Shown: positions 45,278 through 56,389, numbered from the stretch's first letter. The stretch: 64,000 bases of DNA from Devosia sp. ZB163 (GCF_028613635.1 NZ_JAQRMY010000003.1:632787-696786); one strand, 5' to 3'. A program made the numbers and translations. The notes: generated by a model not told the origin, from the sequence alone.

Positions 45278-45423
45278 CCCCTCGCCCCTCTGGGGAGAGG
45301 GCCGGGGTGAGGGGCGCCAAGTGCGCCGGCGTCACACGCAGACGCCCGGAGATCGCGGCGGCAGCTACTCACAGGTGTGCTTGGTGCCCCTCACCCTAAC
45401 CCTCTCCCCAGAGGGGCGAGGGG
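45278..45423. repeat. Palindromic repeat element before the esterase gene
   Basis: Perfect 24-base inverted arms (45278-45301 and 45400-45423) enclose 98 bases. Further inverted segments inside (GGGGTGAGGGGCGCCA and its near complement) extend the fold. It occupies most of the 330-base gap between the LysR and esterase genes; no gene is seen there. Confidence 0.85.
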
Positions 45424-45517
45424 ACGCATCTTGTACCGGCCGTGCCACACATTAGCTCCCAAGCACCCACCTTTCGACCAGTTGCCGAACCACCGCAACA
45501 CCCGTACGATGCAACTA

Positions 45518-45531
45518 GGAAAACGTTTTCC
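45518..45531. promoter_or_regulatory. Perfect LacI-type palindrome upstream of the esterase
   Basis: GGAAAACGTTTTCC is a perfect 14-base palindrome with the central CG typical of LacI/GalR family operators. It lies 54 bases upstream of the esterase start codon. Its sequence differs from the CAAAGCGCTTTG-type sites of the thu locus, so another LacI-type regulator may bind it. Confidence 0.6.
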
Positions 45532-45585
45532 CAATTGTTCAAAACACACAATCCGCCGCATACCGGCGATCCGAGGGGACCAATC

Positions 45586-46479
45586 TTGAAACTGAAACTT
45601 GTGGCTGCGCTTGGTGCGGCGGTGATGATGCTCGCCGGTTCGGCGGCGAAGGGCGCGGGGATCGTGGAGTTCGGGCTCAAGGCCGAAAGTCCGATCCTGG
45701 GGCGACCGATCCCCTATGCCGTCTACAAGCCGTTTCCGGCGCCAGCCGAGGGGGAACGCTGGCCGGTGGTGTATCTGCTGCACGGCACGACCGGTGCGGA
45801 TGGCGACTGGTTCACCTGGGGCAACCTCGCGCCGATCCTCGACCGAGCGATTGCCGATGGCCGCATCCCGCCGCTGGTCGTGGTGGCGCCAGGGGCGGGG
45901 GACAGCTGGTACGTCGACAACCCCGATCCCGGTGGCTTCGGGCTGATCGACACGGCGTTCGCGACGGACCTCGTGGCGGCCATCGACGCAACGCTGCCGA
46001 CAGCGAAATGCCGCGCGGGCAGGGCGATCGGCGGCGTCTCGATGGGCGGCGTCGGCGCGGTGCTGCAGGCGATCAACCACCCCGACACCTACACTGCGGC
46101 AATGAGCTTCGCGGGGGCGCTGCACCAGCCGCTGGAAAAGGCCGATCCGCGCAGCCGCTGGATCCCGGACCTCTATCGGAATATCTTCGGCACGCCCTTC
46201 GATCGCGCCCGCTTCAACGCCGCCAACGCCTTCACGCTGATGCCCAAGCTGAAGCGAGCAGCCGACAAACCCGCCTTCTATTTCGCCATCGGCGACAACG
46301 ATTTTCCCGACCTGATCACGGCCGCCGCCGAGTATCACATCGGCCTCCAACAGATCGGCATGGAAACGACGCTGCGGGTCGGCCCCGGCCGCCACTACTG
46401 GGACACCTGGCAGCAGCAGATCGTGCCGGCGCTGGAGTGGGTGGTGCCGAAGCTTGATGCGACGTGCGGGCGAGGATAG
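45586..46479 (+). CDS. Secreted esterase family alpha/beta hydrolase
   Basis: A 297-residue protein with an N-terminal signal-like segment (KLKLVAALGAAVMMLAGSAA) and an esterase D-like (PF00756) alpha/beta hydrolase domain. It has VVYLLHGTTGADGDW for the oxyanion hole and the nucleophile elbow GGVSMGGVG. The catalytic His is probably in GPGRHYWDTW. It resembles acetyl/feruloyl-esterase-type enzymes that deacylate polysaccharides or small esters. I chose a TTG start after GAGGGG; no ATG gives a sensible signal peptide. The LacI-type palindrome upstream suggests sugar-dependent control. Confidence 0.85.
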   Translation: MKLKLVAALGAAVMMLAGSAAKGAGIVEFGLKAESPILGRPIPYAVYKPFPAPAEGERWPVVYLLHGTTGADGDWFTWGNLAPILDRAIADGRIPPLVVVAPGAGDSWYVDNPDPGGFGLIDTAFATDLVAAIDATLPTAKCRAGRAIGGVSMGGVGAVLQAINHPDTYTAAMSFAGALHQPLEKADPRSRWIPDLYRNIFGTPFDRARFNAANAFTLMPKLKRAADKPAFYFAIGDNDFPDLITAAAEYHIGLQQIGMETTLRVGPGRHYWDTWQQQIVPALEWVVPKLDATCGRG

Positions 46480-46788
46480 GGCGCGTTAGCATCGGGGATG
46501 GGCCCGCATCGTTCCCTGCGGAGGAGCGATGTAAGCCTACTTCCCGCATAGAATGCGTTCATGTCCGTTCAGACAATGGCATTGCGCACGTCAGCGCTCC
46601 TGACCCATCCAGTGGGCAGCCAGCCGCACCGGCTCTTTGCAGTCACCGCCAACGCCTTGCAGGCGCATGGTTTTTCTCAATCCATCCTCGCCACTGACGT
46701 CCATGGGACAATGGTCCCGCTGATCAGGGGGAGGGCGATGGACAAAGGAAAAACCGGGATGGCACTGAACGAAATGGCTCAGGATCGT
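46480..46788. other. Non-coding gap between the esterase and thuR ends
   Basis: This 309-base stretch lies between the esterase stop and the thuR stop. An open frame from an ATG at 46561 crosses it, but its composition is poor and it runs antisense into thuR. I see no gene, RNA or strong terminator. Confidence 0.5.
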
Positions 46789-47820
46789 TCAGCCGGACTG
46801 TCTCGGGGCCGGTCCTGTCGACTCGCGCAGCACCAGTTCCACCGGCCACAGCTCGTGGACGGAACTCGCCGGCTTTCCCTCCTGCATCTGCAGCAGGAGC
46901 TCGGCGATGCGGGCACCGGCGGCACGGATGGACGAGCGCGTCGTCGACATGGAGGGGACCATGTTGTCGGCGTTGAGATATGGGAACACGTCGTCGTGGG
47001 CGATCATGGATACGTCGCTCCCGAGCTCCAGCCCGGCCGAGCGGATGGCGCGGAAGACGCCGAGTGCCGTCATCATCGAGCCGGCGAGGAACGCTGTGGG
47101 GCGCGGGGTCCGCTCGAGGAAAGCCTGCGCCAGGCGGAAACCGTTCTCGTCGGTGAAGCGGCCACCGCCGATCAACTGCGGGTCAGGGGTAAGGCCGCGG
47201 GCCTGCATGGCGGCGCGGAAGCCGCGATCGCGATGGATGGCGAAGGTCTGGTCCTCGGGACCGTTGATCATGGCAATGTGGCGGTGGCCGAGGTCGATCA
47301 GGTGACTGGTCGCTCGGTGGAATGCGCCCTCGTTGTCGATGTCGAGCCAGGCGTGAGGGATCGTCACGTTGTCGGCGCGGCCATGCAGCAGGAAGGGCAT
47401 GCCAAGTTCGGTGAGGGCGGCGATACGGGCGTCATTCGGCGTAGGGGCCGAGATCACCAGGGCATCGACGCGCTTGCTGGAGACGAGGCGGCGGAAGACC
47501 GGAACCTCGTCGTCGGCATCGATGGGGGTGACGACGATGTCGATGTCGTATTGAGCCAGTCGCTCGCTGATGCCGGAGAGGAATTCGGACGTGTGGGGGC
47601 CGAAATGGAGCGAGCGCTGCAGGGGCAGGGTGACGCCGATGGCTCCGGCCCGACCGGTGGCGAGGCGCTGCGCGTTGACATTGGCGCGATAGCCCAGCCG
47701 TCGCGCCGCCTCGCTCACGCGCTCACGGGTCGCCTCGTTGACCTCAGGGTAGCCGTTGAGCGCCCGACTCACGGTCGTTTGCGAAAGGCCAAGCTCCGCA
47801 GCTAAGTCTTTGAGTTTCAT
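46789..47820 (-). CDS. thuR: LacI family regulator of the thu locus (ThuR-like)
   Basis: A 343-residue LacI/GalR repressor. The helix-turn-helix and hinge (MKLKDLAAELGLSQTTVSRALNGYPEVNEATRERV) occupy residues 1-58, followed by the periplasmic-binding-like effector domain. It is divergent from thuE, as thuR is in rhizobia, where it represses trehalose-type uptake genes. I use the ATG at 47820, the usual LacI start; an in-frame ATG at 47844 would add eight residues. Similar operator candidates lie before thuR itself, thuE and thuA. Confidence 0.88.
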   Translation of the reverse strand: MKLKDLAAELGLSQTTVSRALNGYPEVNEATRERVSEAARRLGYRANVNAQRLATGRAGAIGVTLPLQRSLHFGPHTSEFLSGISERLAQYDIDIVVTPIDADDEVPVFRRLVSSKRVDALVISAPTPNDARIAALTELGMPFLLHGRADNVTIPHAWLDIDNEGAFHRATSHLIDLGHRHIAMINGPEDQTFAIHRDRGFRAAMQARGLTPDPQLIGGGRFTDENGFRLAQAFLERTPRPTAFLAGSMMTALGVFRAIRSAGLELGSDVSMIAHDDVFPYLNADNMVPSMSTTRSSIRAAGARIAELLLQMQEGKPASSVHELWPVELVLRESTGPAPRQSG

Positions 47821-47926
47821 GATCAATTCATGCACGCCCAACATGCGGCCAAGCGGATTCCCGCTCGCGGCCGAGCCCTTTCCCGGGACACTAGCGCCGG
47901 ACGTCCTCCTTCACCAACTCTACCAC

Positions 47927-47940
47927 TCAAAGCGATTTGA
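47927..47940. promoter_or_regulatory. LacI-type operator candidate before thuR
   Basis: TCAAAGCGATTTGA is a 14-base dyad with a central CG and one mismatched pair. It lies 107 bases upstream of the thuR start and is nearly the same as the site before thuE, which suggests autoregulation. Confidence 0.6.
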
Positions 47941-48109
47941 ATCACGAAAGCAAGAGGGGCCCGCCAGCTACCATTCCTGATGTTCGTACCTCACGCCAGA
48001 TTGACCTCGTTTCGAAGCTGTTAACAGTTGGCGTGCCGCAAGATATTGAAAATACTTATGAATTTATGGTGTCATTCTCTGCGTTAACGATCGCGGGGGC
48101 GAAACCTGC

Positions 48110-48155
48110 TTGACAGCATTTCGTTGCAGTGGGTAGCTTGTTTCAAAGCGCTTTG
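48110..48155 (+). promoter_or_regulatory. thuE promoter with overlapping LacI-type operator
   Basis: A consensus -35 TTGACA (48110-48115) and a weaker -10 TAGCTT (48134-48139) are 18 bases apart. A perfect 12-base palindrome CAAAGCGCTTTG (48144-48155) follows, at the expected transcription start, where a bound repressor would block RNA polymerase. The thuE start codon is 134 bases downstream. Confidence 0.65.
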
Positions 48156-48288
48156 GAGGCATTAAGCGGGGACGTCAGTGCCCCGTCCTGGCGTTTTGGT
48201 GGGAGGAAACTGCAGTCGGTCAACGCCCGAACGGCGTTGGTCGCCTTTGGCTTACCTCCCGGTCATACTGTCCCTTGGGAGGAAGATA

Positions 48289-49557
48289 ATGAAAATGAAG
48301 TCCCTGATCGCGGCCCTGCTTGCCAGCGCCACGCTCGGCGTCGTTGCGGCCCAGGCCGCCGACCTCGCGGTTGTTTCGGGCGACACCGGCAACGGCCTCG
48401 AGTTCCTGCGTTCGCAACTCGACCGCTTCGAGCAGGAGACCGGCAACAAGGTGACGATCGTCCCGATGCCGTCCTCGACCACCGACCAGTTCGGCCAGTA
48501 CAAGTTGTGGCTCGCCGCCGGTAACGCCGACATCGACGTGTACCAGACCGACGTGATCTGGGCTCCGCAGCTCGCGGACCAGTTCCTCGACCTCGCCGAT
48601 GCCGCCAAGGACGTGGTGGGCGAGCACTTCCCGTCGATCATCGAAAGCCAGACGGTGAACGGCAAGCTCGTCGCTCTGCCGGCCTTCACCGACGCTCCGG
48701 CGCTCTACTACCGCAAGGATCTGCTCGACAAGTACGGCAAGTCCGTTCCCAAGACCTGGTCCGAGCTCGCTGCGACCGCCAAGGAAGTTCAGGATGGCGA
48801 ACGTGCTGCCGGCAACGCCGACATGCAGGGTTTCGTGTTCCAGGGCAACGCCTATGAAGGCCTGACCTGCGACGCCCTGGAGTGGGTGAAGTCGTACGGT
48901 GGCGGCCAGATCATCGAGGCCGACGGCTCGATCTCGATCAACAACCCGCAGGCCGTGGCCGCTCTCGAGCAGGCCAAGAGCTGGATCGGCACCATCGCGC
49001 CGCAGGGCGTGTTGAGCTACCAGGAAGAAGAAAGCCGCGGCGTGTGGCAGCTCGGCAATGCCGTGTTCATGCGCAACTGGCCGTATGCCTACCAGCTCGG
49101 CAACGGCGACGACTCGGCCGTGAAGGGTAAGTTCGACGTGGCCCCGCTCCCGGCCGGTGAAGGCGAGGGCGCCCGTTCGGCGGCCACGCTCGGCGGCTGG
49201 AACGTCGCCGTGTCGAAGTACTCCAAGAACCCGGATGAGGCGATCAAGCTCGCGCTGTTCCTCTCGTCCAAGGACGTCCAGAAGGAACGTGCGATCAAGC
49301 AGTCCAACCTGCCTACGATCGTCGCGCTCTACGACGACGCCGATATCGCCGAGTCGCAGCCGATCATCCCGAACTGGAAGGAAGTGTTCCAGAACGCCGT
49401 GCCGCGTCCGTCGGCTCCGGCGAAGGTGAAGTACAACGAGGTTTCCTCGCTGTTCTGGTCGGCCGTCCACGAGACGCTCTCGGGTAAGGGCACCGCTGCC
49501 GAGAACCTCGAGCTGCTCGAGGCCAAGCTGACTGAGCTCAAGGGCGACGCCTGGTAA
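48289..49557 (+). CDS. thuE: Trehalose/maltose-type ABC transporter substrate-binding protein ThuE
   Basis: A 422-residue periplasmic family 1 sugar-binding protein with a signal peptide (MKMKSLIAALLASATLGVVA, cleaved near AQAAD). The segments FLRSQLDRFEQETGNKVTIV and KLWLAAGNADIDVYQTDVIW match ThuE-like proteins. It captures trehalose and related disaccharides in rhizobia. The ATG follows GGAGGAAG; the upstream open frame is leader sequence. It is the first and probably most expressed gene of the operon, followed by a hairpin. Confidence 0.9.
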   Translation: MKMKSLIAALLASATLGVVAAQAADLAVVSGDTGNGLEFLRSQLDRFEQETGNKVTIVPMPSSTTDQFGQYKLWLAAGNADIDVYQTDVIWAPQLADQFLDLADAAKDVVGEHFPSIIESQTVNGKLVALPAFTDAPALYYRKDLLDKYGKSVPKTWSELAATAKEVQDGERAAGNADMQGFVFQGNAYEGLTCDALEWVKSYGGGQIIEADGSISINNPQAVAALEQAKSWIGTIAPQGVLSYQEEESRGVWQLGNAVFMRNWPYAYQLGNGDDSAVKGKFDVAPLPAGEGEGARSAATLGGWNVAVSKYSKNPDEAIKLALFLSSKDVQKERAIKQSNLPTIVALYDDADIAESQPIIPNWKEVFQNAVPRPSAPAKVKYNEVSSLFWSAVHETLSGKGTAAENLELLEAKLTELKGDAW

Positions 49558-49577
49558 GTACCGGCGTAGACTTCGGA

Positions 49578-49601
49578 GCGGGCGGCCCCTGGGCTGCCCG
49601 C
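49578..49601 (+). promoter_or_regulatory. Hairpin between thuE and thuF
   Basis: An inverted repeat GCGGGC...GCCCGC (49578-49601), mostly paired across 24 bases, lies 20 bases after the thuE stop without a T run. It probably protects thuE mRNA and limits read-through. Confidence 0.5.
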
Positions 49602-49637
49602 GCCCCATTCTCCCTTCTGCAGCAGGAAGAGCCTGAG

Positions 49638-50617
49638 ATGACAGTGGAAGCCACGGCGGGGGCCGTTTCCCGCACCCAGCCAAAGATAGCAAACGAACTG
49701 TTAAAGTCGCGCGTCGGCGCGGCGATGTGGTTCCTGCTTCCCATGCTCATCGCGCTGGCCATCGTTGCCGGCTGGCCGCTGCTCCGAACGATCTATTTTT
49801 CGTTCACGAACACCTCGCTGAGCTCGCTCTACACAGGCGAGTGGATCGGCTTCAAGAATTACCTCAACTGGACGACGCTGAAGAGCGGACGCACCGTATT
49901 CTCGGGCCTCCTCGTAGATCCGGCCTGGTGGAATGCGGTGTGGAACACCGTACGTTTCGCGGTGGTCTCGGTGTCGCTCGAGACTGTCATCGGCATGATC
50001 GTGGCTCTCGTACTGAACGCCGAGTTCAAGGGGCGCGGCATCGTTCGCGCCGCCATCCTCATTCCGTGGGCGATCCCCACGATCGTGTCGGCCAAGATGT
50101 GGTCGTGGATGCTCAACGATCAGTTCGGCATCCTCAATGACCTTTTCCTGCGCCTGGGGCTGATCAGCCACAAGGTCGCCTGGACCGCGTCTGCAGACAC
50201 GGCCATGACCGCCGTGCTGATCGTCGACATCTGGAAGACCACGCCGTTCATGGCGCTGCTCATTCTTGCGGGCCTGCAGATGGTGCCCAAGGACGTGTAC
50301 GAAGCGGCCAAGATCGACGGTGTGCATCCCGTGAAGGTGTTCTTCAAGGTGACGCTGCCGCTCGTGCGTCCGGCCGTGATGGTGGCGGTGATCTTCCGCC
50401 TGCTAGACGCCATGCGCATTTTCGACCTGATCTATGTGCTGACGCCAAACAGCGCTTCGACCAAGACCATGTCGGTGATCTCTAGAGAGAACCTTTTCGA
50501 CTTCGATAAGTTCGCCTACGGCTCGGCCCAGTCGACGCTGCTGTTCCTCATCATCGCGGTGATGACCGCGCTCTACATATGGCTCGGCAAGGTCCGGTTC
50601 GACGGGGGTGACCGCTG

Positions 50618-50618
<1 letters not shown>
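49638..50618 (+). CDS. thuF: Sugar ABC transporter permease ThuF
   Basis: A 326-residue permease of the MalF/ThuF type. It has a cytoplasmic N-terminus of about 30 residues and six helices (FLLPMLIALAIVAGWPLL is the first). The EAA loop lies in PKDVYEAAKIDGVHPVKVFF. Its stop overlaps the thuG start as TGATG. It forms the channel with ThuG. Confidence 0.93.
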
Positions 50619-51457
<839 letters not shown>

Positions 51458-51461
51458 TTCC

Positions 51462-52469
<1,008 letters not shown>

Positions 52470-52565
52470 TGTTCCGCCCGGCGGCAGTTTTGCCGCACTT
52501 GCCCCGATTTCTACCGCACACGCTTGCCAATCCTTGCGCGCCGATGCAGTGGATCGCTTCAAAGA

Positions 52566-52579
52566 CCAAACCGCTTTGG
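52566..52579. promoter_or_regulatory. LacI-type operator candidate upstream of thuA
   Basis: CCAAACCGCTTTGG has five-base perfect arms and a central CG, resembling the sites before thuE and thuR. It lies 57 bases before the thuA ATG in the 167-base thuK-thuA gap, suggesting a second ThuR-controlled promoter for thuA-thuB1-thuB2. Confidence 0.5.
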
Positions 52580-52587
52580 AAGTATTT

Positions 52588-52613
52588 CGGGCCGGCGCCA
52601 AGACCGGCCCTTT
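52588..52613 (+). terminator. Terminator-like hairpin in the thuK-thuA gap
   Basis: A seven-base-pair GC stem (GGGCCGG at 52589-52595 with 52604-52610) has an eight-base loop and is followed by TTT. It lies just downstream of the operator candidate, so it may partly end the thuEFGK transcript or attenuate thuA. Confidence 0.45.
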
Positions 52614-52636
52614 CCACGATTACAAGGAGACCCACC

Positions 52637-53407
52637 ATGTCGATCCGCGTCACCGTCTGGGGTGAGAATGTCCATGAGCAGAAGAACAAGTTCGTGGCCG
52701 AGAACTACCCCAAGGGCATGCACGGCCAGATCGCCGCGCTGATCGGCGAGGACAAGAACCTCGAGCCGACGACCGTGACCCTGCAGGATGCCGAGCACGG
52801 CCTGACGGTCGAGAAGCTCGCCAACACTGACGTGCTGGTCTGGTGGGGCCACGCTGCGCATGGCGAGGTGAAGGACGAGATCGTCGAGCGCGTGGTGCAG
52901 CGCGTGTGGGAAGGCATGGGCCTGATCGTGCTCCACTCGGGCCACCATTCGAAGGTGTTCAAGCGCCTGATGGGCACGCCGGCGAACCTGCACTGGCGCG
53001 AGGCCGGTGAGCGTGAGCGCATCTGGGTGGTGAACCCGGGTCACCCGATCGCCAAGGGTCTGCCAGCCTATTTCGAGCTCGAGACCGAAGAGATGTACGG
53101 CGAGCCCTTCTCGGTGCCGGAGCCGCTCGAGACCGTGTTCGTCTCGTGGTTCCAGGGTGGCGAAGTGTTCCGCTCGGGCCTCACCTATCGCCGTGGCGCT
53201 GGCAACATCTTCTACTTCCGCCCCGGCCACGAGACCTATCCGACCTATCACGACAAGACGGTCGGCCAGGTGCTACGCAACGCGGTGAACTGGGCCTACA
53301 ACGCAGAGAACCACAGCCACCTGCTGAAGGCTCCGAACCGCCCGGTCGAGAAGTCGATCGAGCCTCTGGTCGAGCGCGGCGCCAAGCTGACGCACCATCC
53401 GAAGTGA
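52637..53407 (+). CDS. thuA: ThuA trehalose utilisation protein
   Basis: A 256-residue ThuA family protein with a class I glutamine-amidotransferase-like fold. It starts [46 protein letters not shown] and [15 protein letters not shown] match S. meliloti ThuA. With ThuB it breaks down imported trehalose-type disaccharides through a 3-keto route in rhizobia. The ATG has AAGGAGA upstream. Longer open sequence before it is the control region. Confidence 0.93.
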   Translation: MSIRVTVWGENVHEQKNKFVAENYPKGMHGQIAALIGEDKNLEPTTVTLQDAEHGLTVEKLANTDVLVWWGHAAHGEVKDEIVERVVQRVWEGMGLIVLHSGHHSKVFKRLMGTPANLHWREAGERERIWVVNPGHPIAKGLPAYFELETEEMYGEPFSVPEPLETVFVSWFQGGEVFRSGLTYRRGAGNIFYFRPGHETYPTYHDKTVGQVLRNAVNWAYNAENHSHLLKAPNRPVEKSIEPLVERGAKLTHHPK

Positions 53408-53418
53408 TCTAGTATCCC

Positions 53419-53441
53419 GGGGCCGCCGACCAGGTGGCCCC
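53419..53441 (+). promoter_or_regulatory. Hairpin between thuA and the first thuB
   Basis: GGGGCC (53419-53424) pairs with GGCCCC (53436-53441) across an 11-base loop, 12 bases after the thuA stop, with no T run. It is probably an mRNA stabiliser. Confidence 0.4.
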
Positions 53442-53473
53442 ATTCCCTACTGCCTCACGGACAACTGACAGAA

Positions 53474-54520
53474 ATGCGCCTGCTCATTCTCGGCACCGGC
53501 CGGATGGCCAACAGCCATGCCAAGGCCTTCCAGACCATCGAGGGCGTCGAGATGGTGGGCGCGGTGGATACGATCCCCGAGAACCTCGCGACGTTCTGCG
53601 ACACCTACGGGATCAAGAACCGCTTCGCCTCGATCGAGGAGGCGTTGGCCTGGGGCGAGTTCGATGCGGTGGACAACATCACGCCGGACTCGATCCACCA
53701 CGGCACGACACTGAAGGCTCTCGCTGCCGGCAAGCACGTGTTCTGCGAGAAGCCGCTGGCGCCGAACCATGCGCTAGCCATGGAGATGGTGGAGGCTGCC
53801 GAGAAGTCGGGCCTCATCAACATGGTGAACCTCACCTACCGGAACGTTGCCGAACTCCACAAGGCGCGGGAGCTGATCGCTTCGGGGGTGATCGGCGAGG
53901 TCAAGCACATCGAGGCGAGCTACCTGCAGCACTGGCTGGCACTGCGCGATTTCAACGATCCGGCGAGCCTGTCGGGCACGTGGCTGTGGCGGCTGAGCAA
54001 GGGGCACGGGTCGAACGGGACTGTGGGTGATATCGGCATCCACATTCTCGACTTCACCACCTTCGCCATCGGCCAGCCGATCGTTGCGATGAACAGCCGG
54101 CTGCAGACGTTCACGAAGGTGCCGGGCGACAAGATCGGCGAGTATGTGCTCGACGCCAATGACAGCTTCATCATCTCGGCAGAATTCGGCAACGGCGCCA
54201 TCGGGACGATTCACTCGTCGCGCTGGGCCTCGGGCCATTCCAACGACCAGCGGCTGCGCGTCTACGGCAACAAGGGCGGGCTGGAGCTGAGCCACGGCCA
54301 TTGGGGCTCGCTGCTGCGCGTGTGCGCCGGCGAGGACGTCGCGACCTCGACCTGGCGCGAAGTGAAGGCCGAGCCGGTCAAGACCAACTACCAGCGCTTC
54401 GTCGAGGCGGTGCAGACGGGCCAGCAGCAGGACCCGGATTTCCGCCATGCGGCGGGGCTGCAGAAGATCCTCGATCTGGCGCTGATCGCCGATCTCGATC
54501 GCAAGGAACACCTGGTCTAG
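53474..54520 (+). CDS. thuB: ThuB-like Gfo/Idh/MocA dehydrogenase (first copy)
   Basis: A 348-residue NAD(P)-dependent oxidoreductase. The Rossmann motif is in MRLLILGTGRMANSHA, and EKPLAPNH carries the conserved Lys of the family. The C-terminal domain includes GDIGIHILDF, with the catalytic-type Asp and His. Rhizobial ThuB oxidises trehalose-type disaccharides at C3. A very similar gene follows 65 bases downstream. The ATG has only a weak ribosome-binding site. Confidence 0.9.
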   Translation: MRLLILGTGRMANSHAKAFQTIEGVEMVGAVDTIPENLATFCDTYGIKNRFASIEEALAWGEFDAVDNITPDSIHHGTTLKALAAGKHVFCEKPLAPNHALAMEMVEAAEKSGLINMVNLTYRNVAELHKARELIASGVIGEVKHIEASYLQHWLALRDFNDPASLSGTWLWRLSKGHGSNGTVGDIGIHILDFTTFAIGQPIVAMNSRLQTFTKVPGDKIGEYVLDANDSFIISAEFGNGAIGTIHSSRWASGHSNDQRLRVYGNKGGLELSHGHWGSLLRVCAGEDVATSTWREVKAEPVKTNYQRFVEAVQTGQQQDPDFRHAAGLQKILDLALIADLDRKEHLV

Positions 54521-54585
54521 CCGGGCGCGGCCGGACCCATGAACGACAGGGCGTCTCCCCGCCCGAGCATTGAAGGAAGAACACG

Positions 54586-55635
54586 ATGCGTATGCTTATC
54601 CTCGGCACCGGCGGCATGGCCGCGCAGCACGCCAAGCACTTCGCCGCCATCGACGGCGTGAAGGTAGTGGCCGGCGTGGACGTCGATCCCAACCGGCTCG
54701 AGAAGTTCAACACCACCCACAACATTCCCAACGGCTTCGCGTCGCTCGATGCGGCGCTGGCCTGGGGCGCGTTCGATGCGGTGGCGAACGTGACGCCGGA
54801 CTCGGTGCACCACACGACCTCGATTGCGGCGCTGAAGGCCGGCAAGCACGTGTTCTGCGAGAAGCCGCTGGCGACCGACGCCAGCAAGGCGTTCGAGATG
54901 GTGGACGTGGCCGAGAAATCCGGCCTGATCAACATGGTCAACCTCACCTACCGGAACGTGGCGCAGTTGCAGCGGGCCCGTGAGATCGTGCTGTCGGGCG
55001 CGATCGGCACGGTTCGCCATGTCGAGGCGAGCTACCTGCAGAGCTGGCTGGTGTCGAAGGCGTGGGGCGACTGGCGGACGGAGTCGCAGTGGCTGTGGCG
55101 CCTCTCCAAGAAGCACGGCTCGAACGGCGTGCTCGGCGACATCGGCGTGCACATCCTCGATTTCGCTTCGTACGGCTCGGGCCTCGACGTCGACCACGTG
55201 TTCGCGCGTTTGAAGACCTTCGACAAGGCGCCGGGCAACAAGATCGGCGAGTACGACCTCGATGCCAATGACAGCTTCACCATGGCGGTCGACTTCGACA
55301 ATGGCGCGCTGGGCGTGATCCATGCCAGCCGCTGGGCGACCGGCCACATGAACGAGCTGCGCCTGCGCGTCTATGGCGACAAGGGCGGCGTCGAGGTGCA
55401 GCACCGGCACGACTGGTCCAAGCTCCGCGTCGCGACGGGCGAGGACGTCGAGACCGGCACCTGGAAGGAAGTGGAAGTGCCGGCGGTGCCGACGAACTAC
55501 CAGCGCTTCGCCGAGGCTGTGAAGACCGGCAAGATGCAGGAGCCGAGCTTCCGCCACGCCGCCGAGCTGCAGAAGGTGCTCGATCTCGCGACGGTGTCCG
55601 AGCTCGAGCGCAAGGAACTTGCGGTCGCGGAGTAA
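54586..55635 (+). CDS. ThuB-like Gfo/Idh/MocA dehydrogenase (second copy)
   Basis: A 349-residue paralog of the preceding protein. It shares MLILGTG, GKHVFCEKPLA, the long NMVNLTYRNVA segment, EASYLQSWL and GDIGVHILDF. The two align end to end without large gaps and seem well over half identical by eye. Differences cluster in the middle (SKAWGDWRTESQWLW against ALRDFNDPASLSGTWLW), near the substrate side, so the copies may differ in substrate or work on opposite ends of a disaccharide (inference). A GAAGGAAG site precedes the ATG. It is the last thu gene. Confidence 0.88.
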   Translation: MRMLILGTGGMAAQHAKHFAAIDGVKVVAGVDVDPNRLEKFNTTHNIPNGFASLDAALAWGAFDAVANVTPDSVHHTTSIAALKAGKHVFCEKPLATDASKAFEMVDVAEKSGLINMVNLTYRNVAQLQRAREIVLSGAIGTVRHVEASYLQSWLVSKAWGDWRTESQWLWRLSKKHGSNGVLGDIGVHILDFASYGSGLDVDHVFARLKTFDKAPGNKIGEYDLDANDSFTMAVDFDNGALGVIHASRWATGHMNELRLRVYGDKGGVEVQHRHDWSKLRVATGEDVETGTWKEVEVPAVPTNYQRFAEAVKTGKMQEPSFRHAAELQKVLDLATVSELERKELAVAE

Positions 55636-55664
55636 GCGGCTGCGGTGCAGGCCGCGCCATCGCG

Positions 55665-55695
55665 TGGGTCCCCGGGTCAAGCCCGGGGATGACGG
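55665..55695 (+). repeat. Palindromic repeat (GTCCCCGGG/GATGACGG type), copy 1
   Basis: A 31-base unit whose core CCCCGGGTCAAGCCCGGGG is a hairpin, bounded by TGGGT and ATGACGG. It lies 30 bases after thuB and may also act as its transcript end. Confidence 0.85.
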
Positions 55696-56191
55696 TGGGT
55701 GGAGTGGCGAGGACGGTGCGAGGCTGATGCAAGTCTGCGGGCAATATGCGCGGTGCTCGCAACATTCGCGCCGTTATTCGCGGGCTTGACGCGGACCCAT
55801 CTCTCCGCCGGTGTTGGCTGCGCGTTGGGTCGCTGCTTTCGCAGCGATGACAGCCGGTGGGTGTGGCGCGGTTTTGCGTGCGCCAAGCACCGTACACCAA
55901 GCAAACTGATGCATCCGACAGCCACGCGGCTCCGGAGCTCTCTCAAAGAGCGCATCTCCCCTTGTTGGAGAGATGAAGCGGGACCGGCGAGGCGATCGCC
56001 CTCGCGGTGCGAACCGGCTCAGACTTGGGCCTGGATGATGCGACCATCACCACCCGGCCTGCTGCACAAACCACTCGCCACGATCTCGCTTTGGTGCAGC
56101 GGATGGGGGGAGGATAGGCCGGGTGGTCGTGCGTGGGGATAAGTCTGTGGGTGAGGCGTGCGTGCTGCGGGGAGTGAGCGTGTGGCGCACC

Positions 56192-56230
56192 CCCTCTTCA
56201 CCTCCCCCGTCCAGGGGGAGGTGAAGAGGG
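56192..56230. repeat. Long perfect hairpin
   Basis: A 17-base-pair perfect stem (56192-56208 with 56214-56230) encloses a five-base loop. It is similar in design to the mosaic elements in the ydc operon but of different sequence. Confidence 0.85.
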
Positions 56231-56263
56231 TGGCCCGCCGCGTAGCTCGTGCGGGTGGAGAGA

Positions 56264-56294
56264 TGGGTCCGCGGGTCGAGCCCGCGGATGACGG
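56264..56294 (+). repeat. Palindromic repeat, copy 2 (diverged)
   Basis: Same 31-base design as copy 1, with paired changes (CCGCGGGTC...GCCCGCGGAT) that keep the hairpin. Confidence 0.8.
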
Positions 56295-56360
56295 AGCTTC
56301 TGCTGCTCCTGCCGCGGTTGTGGCCCGCCTCGCAACTAACACCGGCCAAGCCCCTCATCA

Positions 56361-56389
56361 CCGTCATCCCCGGGCTTGACCCGGGGACC
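56361..56389 (-). repeat. Palindromic repeat, copy 3 (inverted)
   Basis: The unit is identical to copy 1 over its core but in the opposite direction, 30 bases after the rhlE stop codon. Confidence 0.85.

Noticed and set aside
46561-46788. A gene between the esterase and thuR starting at an ATG at 46561
   Set aside because: The frame has no ribosome-binding site or family similarity and runs far into the antisense of thuR.
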